A stretch of 64,000 bases of DNA from Lonicera japonica. Taxonomy: Eukaryota; Streptophyta; Magnoliopsida; Dipsacales; Caprifoliaceae. The stretch spans positions 71,836,851 through 71,900,850 of the forward strand of contig CM038471.1 of assembly GCA_021464415.1 (NCBI GenBank). Direction: 5' to 3'. The position numbers and the translations under genes are program-made. Under the pieces are notes generated by a model. It had not been told where the DNA came from. It searched no databases and saw only the letters and a program-made list of their open reading frames with translations. Of this stretch, positions 54,297-64,000 are shown piece by piece (within the stretch, counting starts at the first letter, position 1; each line of letters begins with the position of its first letter).

Positions 54297-54640
54297 GGTC
54301 CCTGAGATAGAAAATTTTAGGATGCGATCATATAACTTTTTCTTTTAATGCAATCCTTTTAGATACAATTTTTAAAGGATGCGGTCCATGTAGATTTTGT
54401 TCGGTAGATACTTTTTGGTAGAGATAATATTTCCCGTGGTCACATATATAGTATTTGTGATTGAAAAAAACAGTATATACTAAATGATATCTACATATCT
54501 AACCGCGAGAGTATAATACAAGGACAAATTTAGTATCTACAATAATCACGTTCTTTAGGAAACAAAAAAAAAAAAAGTTGGAGGACCACATCGTAAGAAG
54601 TTTCTATCTCAAGGAGCAAATCCTAAAATCCCCAATAGAA
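54297..54640. repeat. Fold-back (MITE-like) element in intron 2 of GH1 copy 3
   Basis: The left end ggtccctgagatagaaa is opposed by tttctatctcaaggagc at the right. Inner words (ggatgcgatc; gaccacatcgta) also pair. Confidence 0.6.
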
Positions 54641-55459
54641 TTATTTATATATATGTTATTATGTAAATCGGGAAGCCCATTTCGGGCTCTTGGAGTCGTC
54701 TTTTTGGTTTTTTTAATTTTGCCCTTGCAAAAATCTAATTCACCAAAAAAAAAAAGAAGAAGAAGAAGAAGAATATCATGGCATAATCAATGGGATTTGA
54801 AGTATCGCTAACTAAGTCTTCAGTATCTGATCATAAGATGATTCTATATTTGTATGCAACGAGCATTAGGGTTTTATAATTCTAAACCAATAATTCAGCC
54901 TAAAAATGATTGTAATTAACAGATGCTCAAATCATCAACAATCCAGCATTGGCAATTAACAAAGACGACAAAATCATCGTAGATCGTACCAATAATTATA
55001 TATAAATATGACTTACCTTCCGAATTTAATTTTGAATCAACTGCATACATAATAAAGCACGGATTATTGGGCCTATGAGACCAAGAATAAAATTCAAGCA
55101 AACATGATCATTCATCGCTACTGAATCGTATCCTACTTCGTTTCCAAGCCCTAATTTTTTTATTTTTTTCTCAACTTTCTATTGATGGGAAGAATATTAA
55201 AGTACCAACAACGGACCCTAAACAATTTTTTTAAAACTGTGTACACCCTAAACATTCAATTTGTTTTAAGCAAGTCCAATCAGCCCTTTCTGGACAAAAA
55301 AAAATTCGGCTGTCTGCACGACAATTTCCACAGTACCTTTTCGAGAATATATCTCCGATGTAGTTTTTATTTTTACATTTTCTATCCTATGTGTTAATAT
55401 TATTTTATAATATTTTTATATCTATTAGCAATATATTTGCATTGGTGTAAAAAGATAGA

Positions 55460-55755
55460 AAAGATGATCTCCAATGGTGATTTATACTGTTCAATTTCTT
55501 CCTTACTTTGTCCCCTATTTAATGAAGAGAGAGAATTAGTGGGTCTACAACAACCAATGAAAATTTGCTATGTCACATAGAAAATTTCTATCACCATTTT
55601 TACATGTAAAAATGGTGATAGAAATTCCCAATCCTACTAAACTTCACTTAGGATAGAAATGGAGATAGAAATGTCCATTGGAAAAAAAAAATTTATATTA
55701 TTCATTTCTATCATAAAAATTTATTTGTGTATAAAATATCATTGGAGATAGCCTT
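55460..55755. mobile_element. MITE with perfect internal palindrome
   Basis: The ends gatctccaatgg and ccattggagatagcc-like (55733-55753) are inverted, and both halves carry tttctatc words. At 55583-55626 there is a perfect 44-bp palindrome centred on ACATGT (arms start AATTTCTATCACC). It lies in intron 2 of GH1 copy 3. Confidence 0.65.
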
Positions 55756-56249
55756 AATGGCCAGAAAATAAGACAAGACGGCTAAAATGCTGCAAACCCC
55801 GTTAAAATCCCTTGTTTACCCGAATATTACTGTTATTTTACGCGAATCATCTATAGAAATCTCTATTGCAATGCGTTGATTATTTTTCTGATTTTGTTTG
55901 TATTTATGAGATTTTGTATTTATGTAGGACTGCAGGAGATTAAAAAAAAAATATATATATATATATATATTAAGAGAAGTTTAAATATCTTCTTTAACCC
56001 TGCATATAAAAGAAAACCCTTGATTGAAGCGAATGGTGAGATTTTTGTTTAGTAACAGTCAACTGGACTTGATTGAGGCAAATTGGATGTTTAAGGCGTA
56101 CAAGTACCAACTTAAAATTTTGTTTAGGATGCAAATTGAAATCATGTATCAGTTTGGGTCCTTTGGGAGCGCCGGAGTAATTTAGTCTAATTAGTTTTTA
56201 TTTTATTTTATTTTTATAATGATATATTTGTATATTATTTTGGGTCATT

Positions 56250-56380
56250 TTAATGTGTAATTTAAGGGTATATGTTATATATACTTATAAATAAAAATAA
56301 TTAAATTATAACATACGTTAAATAAACTACAAAATTTTATTATTTTCTTTCATAGTATGCTTAAAGGTGTTAAATTTCCT
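56250..56380. repeat. Degenerate copy of a small MITE family
   Basis: Shares taagg-tatat, ataaataaaaataattaaattataacat and a central actacaa block with 36860-37015, in the same orientation. Confidence 0.4.
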
Positions 56381-58361
56381 TATTTTTTTATTTTTTTTTA
56401 TTTTTTTATTCTAGTTATTCCATTCACAATATTATTTTCTTTTCTTATTGTATTGCATAGTTAAGGTTACATTAATTCTTTCCTTTTCTTTGTCTTATAA
56501 GGCTCTATAAATAGAGCTCTCCTTTTATGTAATATTCAATTCACACATTCAATCAATAATACAATTATTCAATTTCTCCAATCTCTCTCTAGTGTTATAA
56601 ATTTAATAAAAGGCACATGTTATCATTTTTGTTTTACATTATTTAGTTATGGGCTGATTGTCCCAACGAGAATTGTATCTAGTCTAAGAATTCAATTGCG
56701 TCACAATTTTATTTTATTTTAATTTTTGGTTAGAAGTTATGTCAAAATTGTAAATTACTATTTTGGTCCAAATTTTACTTTTCATAAAGAGGTTGTTTGC
56801 ATTGAAATTCAAATCTAGTCATTATGAGAAGCAAATATATGTTTAACTACTAAAAGCGCTTACAATTGGTATATATTTTCTACAAATTAATCAAAATAAA
56901 ATGCATACCCATTGTATGTGCAAGATAGGCTAATATATATATACACTCGTAGATATTAGGGAAGAGAGAGAAACCTGAAAATTTGTGGGTGAATGTATCC
57001 CATATACTGAGATCTCTCCCCTCTTCATTTACCGCACCTTCATACTAAAATCAATTCACAAGATTATTCCACTTGAGTCTTAATTTGTTTTGTAAAAACT
57101 TTGATGTGCGGTCTATGTTATGACCTTTGTGAATTCTTTGAGCAAGCACTTGTTATTATGTTCTAGTCTTATTAATGATATAGTATATTCTTGTTTTTTT
57201 TTTTTAAAAAAGTGAGAATTTTTCTATAAGAATCTGTTACGTAGCAATCTTTTTAATAAAGAGTTTGGCTTGTGTTTCACATTTTTTTAATGGACCAATT
57301 TTTTCTTTAGTACAAACTGTCATTTAAAGACAAGTAAAATACACCAATTTTAGTAGGTAATGCTTATTTGAGATTTAATATATTTATTATATAATAAAAA
57401 AAATCTTAGTAATAAACATAATATATATACACTAAACTTGAGACGAGAGATTAGTATCAAATAAAGCAAGGCTTCACTTCAAGAATTCAAACTGCCTGAA
57501 ATCCCACCACCTTTTTTTTCCGATCCATTCCAACTATATATAATCATCTTTCTAGTCCATTTTTGGTACAGCCCGATCTGTACAAAACGGCCCGCACTTA
57601 AAAATTTCGATCATGTTCCTCTCTTTCTTCTTTACTTTTTGTTTTGTTTATAATTTTTTTTTTTAAAAAAAGAGTGTATATATAGTAAAACTGCAACGCT
57701 TGCACGTTTATTTTATACAAAATAATTTACAAGAACAATTTTGAGGGTGTGCAATGCGAATAACAAATTTTATAAATTGAGTATGGCCATAAGGGTTTTA
57801 AAAACCACACTAAATTAAAGGATGATTGTCTACTCTTTACTTGAGTGAATAAGGTTCAAACTCCGTCGGTAACAATTTGATAAGACAGCTAATTAATCTC
57901 TTAAAGATGGTGAGGAGGTATTTCAAATTATCCTATTAGGGATAATTTCAAAAGTTCCCTTCAAGGACCTTTTGATTGGAGAGAATTAACCCATTTGTGT
58001 AGCTTATTATAATTTTTTTCATTTTTTTTTTTTTTGGGGTATAAGAGATTATGAAAAAAACGTTGTTCATTTCAATTTTTTTACAAGGGACCGGCTCTTA
58101 CCATTTACACAAAAGCCACGTATAAATCGGGAGTGAATAATGGTGTTATTTTAATCTATATAGTTTTTGAAACAAGTGAGGAAAAAATAATAAATAAAAC
58201 AAAAAACCTGGTAGGCAGATGAAGCTGCTCCGAATATAAAACCATGAGGAAATTTAGTACGATCAATAGCTACCACAGGAGCCATCAAGAAGTAGATGTA
58301 GATCAACACAAAGACACCTTCAATTCCCATTTTGCTTCTTTATGGATTACTCTAATTTTCC

Positions 58362-58368
58362 TTATATA
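58362..58368 (-). promoter_or_regulatory. TATA box of GH1 copy 3
   Basis: TATATAA on the minus strand about 31 bp upstream of the start codon at 58330, a spacing very like that of copy 2. Confidence 0.55.
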
Positions 58369-59739
58369 AATTCAAGTAATTTTACCAAATCAGATATGAT
58401 GGGACCGCTCATCTGCCGTGTGGAAATCCACCTTCCATTTTGCATAACCGGCGAAGATTCCACGTATCTAAAGTCTAAACCATTTCAAAAATAAGCCACA
58501 TACTGCGTCCTTTATTTCAAGAAATTGCATTTTTTCACAATCTCTTTCCCTCGCGTCACTCTGTTCGCTTCCATCTCTAGCTCTCTTTTACTAAAGTTTC
58601 GTTTATTTCACGAGAAAGAAATTAATTTTTTTTTATCTTTTTTATAGAGGTGATAAATTAAATTTTTTGTCAAATTTTTTTTTGGTATTTGATAAAGTAT
58701 AGAAAGTATTTAAGTAAAAGTATTATTGTTTAAATTTTTTGTAATAAATGCTTGAAAATCACATGAAAAAATTAATCTCATGTGTTTTGAGAGGAATGAT
58801 TTTATCCCCCACTTTCCTTTCTCTCGGAAAAATATTTTCGAAATTTGTATTTACCAAACAAAAAAAAGGAACGACTTTTCTTTCCCAAGTACTAAAATCC
58901 GTGAACTAAACGAGGCCTTAAAAGTGCTCAATTTCTACAAGTCCAAAACGGAAACCCTCACAAACAATCCTCATTCTTCACCTTCTTGGTGTAATGGTAT
59001 TGGGTGGATCCAAAAGACTAAAATACAAGACAAAGACAAGAGGAAGAAAAAATAATAGAGCATCAACAAAAATATTGAAGAGCTTTAATTGTTTTTACCT
59101 CATCCGTGTGATTCTGGAATAAAACAAGAATATATTTTTACACGCCAAGATGAAATCCACCCTTTACTACTTTTGTGATTTACATGCATCTTTACTAAAA
59201 TTTATAATCTATGTTAAAGATTACACAAATTGATACATATATTTTAAGAATCTCAACAAAAATTCTTTAAAAAAATGTAAGTTTAATTTTTCTCTCACTA
59301 CATATATATATATATATATATATATCTGTTTATATATGTGTGGAAACGGATAACGTGTCTTTATCTTAACCATTTACTTTAAAGCAATTGCTCAGACTCC
59401 ACAAAAAAAATCCTTTTTTTTTCCTCATAATCATATACTATTATAGTATTACCCAATTCAAAGAGAAAAAAAAAAAAAAAAAAGTAACACTCTCTCTCTT
59501 ATTAATTATTATAATAATTATCGTAATAATAACATACTTAATACTATCTCTCTTAATAATTGATATATTAATTGTATTAATAATCTATATTATTTATTAT
59601 AACTAGCATCCATATTCGTGCTATGCAACGGGAGATTTATAATATAGATAGATAGATAGATAAATTAGTCAAATGAACATGCATATATTGATTTTTAATC
59701 CATACTCATTTAAAAATGTTATGGGAAATGAGAGAAAGA

Positions 59740-59857
59740 TTTTTTATTTTTTATTTTTTATTTTTTATTTTTTATTTTTTATTTTTTATTTTTTATTTTT
59801 TATTTTTTATTTTTTATTTTTTATTTTTTATTTTTTATTTTTTATTTTTTATTTTTT
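59740..59857. repeat. (ATTTTTT)n microsatellite
   Basis: About sixteen near-perfect units of one A and six Ts. Open frames across it encode low-complexity Phe/Tyr/Leu/Ile strings and are not genes. Confidence 0.95.
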
Positions 59858-61860
59858 TAAGATCAGAGAAAGAAGCTTATATACAACAAAATGAAATAAA
59901 TTTTCAATTAGAATGAGATGGTGTTTATTTTGCAAGAAAAGAAAGAAAAAAAAGGAAAAAATATATTCTAGATTTTGAAGGTGAAGTAAACTTATTGTAT
60001 CGTATTAATAATAGTCCGATAAAACTATGAATTTCTTATTTTTTTACCATGGGTACTTTTTGAGTTTGAAACCACTTCAAAATGATAATGCTCCTTCAAA
60101 AATTCTATCATCTCTCCTTAATTTTTTTGGTTTTTATCTCTCCTAATTTATAAGGTACTTATAATATCAATATTATATTGTATGCATTGCATAAAATTTA
60201 CTAATTTCAATTTTTTATTACCCTGCCAAAAATTGCACATAAAGTTTCACAATTGAAAAGGTAACATATAAAGGATTTTGCTTTACTACAAACAGAAAAA
60301 TCCTTGGTGCAAAATCAAGCTAAAAAGTCTCATCATAAATCATATGGATTACAAAGTATAGCATAATTTTCATAAATAGAAAAAGTTCTCATACATCTTA
60401 TAGATTTAAAATTCTAAAAGTTGATTAACTCGGGATTGATCTACAGAAACTATTCTAAGGATAAGAGAGTTGCTTATTCATTCCATCCTTTGAATAAAGG
60501 CATATCATCTTTAACCATGTTGGGAATCAATATCCTTCACACGATAATCTGTTGTAAAAGAAATATCACAAAGTATAAACTAAAATGCATATCTAATATT
60601 AACAAGAAATCAGAGCACTTAACCTAGCACATGAGTTTCAATATTCCTTGCAACATTGTAGCAAACACCTAATGTGTATAGTACAAAACTGTAGAGCACA
60701 CTCTCAAACATTGCAAATACACCTCAAAATAAATATAAATGCCAAATATGATTGAAAAAACTTAAATCAAACTGATATTCAATAATTTCAATATAAAAGA
60801 TTATCTCTTTTCATTGTCTTTGTGTTATTTAATCAAACAAAACATACACAACATTACATAATTAAACTAAACAACACAACATACAACATGACATAATTAA
60901 AAGGGACCAATTGGGAATACCATCATAAATGATAAAGTATAAGCTTTATTTAAGAGGCAATTTCAATTTTATCTCATACTACTTAAAATCATCAGAATTG
61001 ACTCAAAATTTCAATGCATAGACAATCCAAACAAATAACCTTCATCTTGTTCAAAATAAAAGCATCTATCCAAACAGGTCAATCAATTTTAAATTTGATT
61101 CAGATAAGGTAAAAATAAAACCCTTCGCCCCATGAATTAATAACAGGTATAAAAAGGTATATGAATTGAGACTAAAGATGATAACTAAAACTAAAATATA
61201 CCTAAATTATAATACTTAAGTTCATCCTGATTTGTGATTTGCACCAACATGAAGGAAGATACTTAGAGAAGTAGGCATGAACCCAACAAAAAAATGAGAT
61301 ATATTATTTTGTCTTAGGGAGGAGTAGATTTAGAGAAATGGAAAGGTGGACACCAAATTAGGGCTAAGAGAAAGGAAGAAAACGGGATGCTAAAGAAGAG
61401 AACGAATGATCAAATTAATTAAGGATTGCATTCAATGACAATTATACCTGAAAGATGAAAGAATGCATAAAAAAAAGAGAAAATATCGATGGAAATAAAG
61501 CAACTGATGAGATAACCAAAGGAGGGGCGTGAATACTAATAATGCAATTAATTTATGTATTTAAATGAATTTTTTCTCACTCCTTCCATTTTATAATAAT
61601 TAATGCAAATTTAATCAGATATGGATAAAAACATAGAAGAATAATATGATTTAAATGCTATATAAATGCTCAGTTGCTGTGAAGACAACATGTGGCACTT
61701 CTTTAGTAAGAAGGGACTGCATTTTTATTAGTTTTAGTAGATGCCCAGTATCTGATAAGGCATTAAACCTTAGATATATATATATATACATATACTAGAT
61801 CACATGCACACACATTGCGGGTGCAACACAGATATATTTAGTTAAAATTAAAATATAAAA

Positions 61861-62690
61861 AAACAATGTTAAGTGGTACAGTGGTTAATTAGCATTACTT
61901 TGTTCAAGGTTCAAACCCTTTTGCAATCATATTTTTTAATGAAAAAAAAAGACCGCAGGGGTAAAATAAGCAATTCAAATGTCTGACACAACTTCATGAT
62001 AATAAAACTCAATTATCTAGGTTTTCGACCCACCCGACCCTAATGGGGTGGATTTTTTTGACCTCGGGTTGGGTTTGGATATCAAAAAAAGAATGGACTG
62101 GCCCGGGTTCGTGGGTGGGTTTGAATTTTGCATCTAAAAAATCCAACTTGACCCTACCTTACCCTAACTCAATCTCTCCCTCCTCCATCTCGATACTCTC
62201 TAACTAAATTTGATTTCATTATCCTTTCTTTGTATGCAATTTATTTTTATAATTCTTTTAAATAGAGTGAAAAACTATTGAAATAAATTTAATTTTACTC
62301 GATTTATTTTTTTGCATCGTTGATTTGGCAAGATATAGTTAAAATTATGATGAATTCTATGTTTCTATTTGATTTGGGATAGATTTAGTAAAAAATCAGG
62401 GTGGGGCTGGTTCGGGTTTCAAAAATAAAATTCGCATCAGGTTCGGGGCACACTGTTGTAATTATGGGTCGTGTTTGGTATTAGCCAAACCCGATCCATC
62501 ACCATCCTTAAATATATCTAATTTAAACTAAAATATAAAACAAAGACATTAGACGACCTAATGGTTAAGTAGTAAATTACATAATCAAAAGTCTAAGGTT
62601 CAAAACCTTTTGTAAGCACATTTTTTAATGAAAAAAGAGATCACATGGATAAAATAGGCAATTCAAAAGTCTGACACAGCTTCATGGCGG
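61861..62690 (+). repeat. Pair of related SINE-like repeats flanking another repeat
   Basis: 61861-62000 and 62541-62690 share a gtggttaa/atggttaa word, aaggttcaaa-cc-ttttg, atttttaatgaaaaa, and aattcaaa-gtctgacac with cttcatg. The ggttcaaac word resembles a B box. The DNA between them (62010-62500) has the word families cgggttgggttt and gggtcgtgttt, another dispersed repeat. Confidence 0.55.
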
Positions 62691-62799
62691 TTGATATAGG
62701 TGACACGTGGCAATTTATTTGGTAATATGGGGCTCTGTTTTTATTTAGTTTTAGTAGATATTATTATCTAATAGTATATGTAAAATGAGAGGAGTGAAA

Positions 62800-62937
62800 A
62801 GAATTTATTGTATTAAATGTTAACAAAGCTTTTTAGCTGCCACATTTAATTATATTTATTGTATTAAAAGAATTTATTGTATTAAATGTTGACAAGGCTT
62901 TTTAGTTGCCATGTGTAATTATATTTATATATAAGAA
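62800..62937. repeat. Tandem duplication, period 69 bp
   Basis: gaatttattgtattaaatgt begins at 62801 and again at 62870. Both units run through caa-gctttttag-tgcca and ttaattatatttat-like ends. Confidence 0.85.
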
Positions 62938-62939
62938 AA

Positions 62940-63098
62940 TGATAATATATGCCCTTAGGGTATATGTTAACCATACTATGAATGAAAATAATACAATTTT
63001 GTATGAAAATCTGTACTAATTTAATACATGTTATAATTTAATTCTTTTTATTTATAGGTGCGTAATATGTGCCCTTAGGACACACGTTAACATGACTC
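62940..63098. repeat. Small MITE, inverted copy of that at 36860
   Basis: It contains atatgcccttagggtatatgttaacc at one end and atgtgcccttaggacacacgttaaca at the other, with tacatgttataatttaattctttttatttatagg inside. These are the reverse complement of words in 36860-37015. Confidence 0.5.
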
Positions 63099-63374
63099 TT
63101 ATATGTATATTATTATATTATTATATATATATATATATACTATTTATATTTAGCTTGCATGTGTATTTATATTTATTGCATTATATTTATATATATACTA
63201 ATAAATTTTAACAAAGCTTTAATATATTTTTTTTACATGAGTCTTGCACTAAATTTTTAATGATATTGTTTAGTAATAGTCATTCAATCTCTTTTCGTTA
63301 TTTTTATGAAACTCCTACAATTGAAAATAATAATTACATATCTTTAATTTAGAGTCTATAGGTTCGGAAAATAC

Positions 63375-64000
63375 CCTAGAGAGAAGGTGAATAGGGTTTT
63401 TAAAAACTTAATCGAATTTTTAAAAATGATTTAAAAATATTTGATGTCTATATTTATCAAGCAATCAAGAACAAACTTAATTCAAAACACAATAAATAAA
63501 TAGCACAATATAATAAAGCAAGAGATAGAAAGATTGAACCGATCGAAGTCGAAGATTTTTTGTCCACACGGTTCGGCTTGTTCCCCTATTCCGCGCTCGA
63601 TTAGTTCTCCGAGAATTTTCACTATAACCGATTTCCTTCCGGGTGAAGATCAAACCTCTACAAGTGTATTCTTATCACACACTCTCACAAGTATTGAAAA
63701 CACCTTCAATACTTTCACAAGAAATCCTTCTTGCTAATCTATGAGATACACATCTCACAAATATGATTTGAATAAGTTTTGGTGGTTAACACCAATGTAC
63801 AATATCTTTCTTGTATATAACAAAATACAAATGAAGCTCACACTAAGAGATATCAATATTGATCAATGAATATAAGCTCAAAAAATGAAAAGATTGATCA
63901 ATGCTTTAGCTAGAATACTTAAATAATAAGAATATATGAAAAATGGTTTTGTATGACCGTTCAAGTTGTTAAAAATAAGTCTTAAAACTCATATTTATAG
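63375..64000. mobile_element. Edge of an unidentified dispersed repeat, possibly LTR-type
   Basis: A stretch with gagagaaggtgaatagggttttt, then a block of different composition (63540-63740) with cggttcggcttgttcccc and cttccgggtgaagatc. It resembles the non-coding ends of plant non-autonomous LTR elements. It runs out of the window and no terminus or domain is visible. Confidence 0.35.

Larger units (their letters stand above)
58371..64000. other. AT-rich intergenic region
   Basis: No gene recognised. It contains a (TA)n run near 59304-59324, an A-run at 59466-59483, a (TAGA)n run at 59645-59661, an (ATTTTTT)n array at 59740-59857, a duplicated SINE-like repeat (61861-62000 and 62541-62690), a 69-bp tandem duplication at 62800-62937, a MITE copy at 62940-63098 and the edge of a dispersed repeat from about 63375. 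Confidence 0.55.

Noticed and set aside
59388..59916. Open frames of 66-73 codons over poly-T/AT tracts
   Set aside because: Low-complexity microsatellite translations (Phe/Tyr/Ile/Leu repeats).

Overview
This is nuclear DNA from a flowering plant, very probably a eudicot. The DNA is AT-rich, the genes carry many GT-AG introns, and plant-type glycoside hydrolase family 1 (GH1) genes and plant lineages of LTR retrotransposon and CACTA transposon are present. The species cannot be read from the sequence.

Layout. (1) Positions 1-9063 hold the 3' half of a GH1 beta-glucosidase gene on the plus strand (six exons, 725-8644); its 5' half lies before the window. (2) Positions about 9064-31133 are a nest of mobile DNA. 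The outer layer is a decayed CACTA (En/Spm-like) DNA transposon on the minus strand, whose TNP2-type transposase gene is cut in two. The insert is a complete, very young Ty3/gypsy retrotransposon of the Tat/Ogre type (10043-28418, 18.4 kb) with LTRs of 1597 and 1546 bp, a CTGGT target duplication, and gag and pol on the minus strand. Between pol and its 3' LTR it carries two antisense genes: a plant-mobile-domain (PMD) gene with introns and a single-exon gene of an uncharacterised family. (3) Positions 36054-45686 hold a complete 13-exon GH1 gene on the plus strand, a tandem relative of the first. (4) Positions 47021-58330 hold a third, more diverged GH1 gene on the minus strand with the same 13-exon plan; a lesion in exon 8 makes it a probable pseudogene. 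(5) The rest is intergenic DNA rich in fold-back elements, SINE-like repeats and microsatellites.

How the parts relate. The three GH1 genes are a local cluster of secreted retaining beta-glucosidases; the two catalytic glutamates lie in TINEP/TLNEP and ITENG. Copies 1 and 2 share intron and 3' flank sequence, so they arose by a tandem duplication that was later split by the transposon nest.

The most interesting signal is inside the retrotransposon. A 12-bp palindrome, TGTCGCGCGACA, is clustered just upstream of a TATA box at each of its three promoters: the LTR promoter driving gag-pol on one strand, and the promoters of the PMD gene and of the second antisense gene on the other. Spacings fall near two or three helical turns. 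This looks like a shared regulatory module that co-controls all transcription units of the element and may be recognised by one of its own accessory proteins. That last step is inference.
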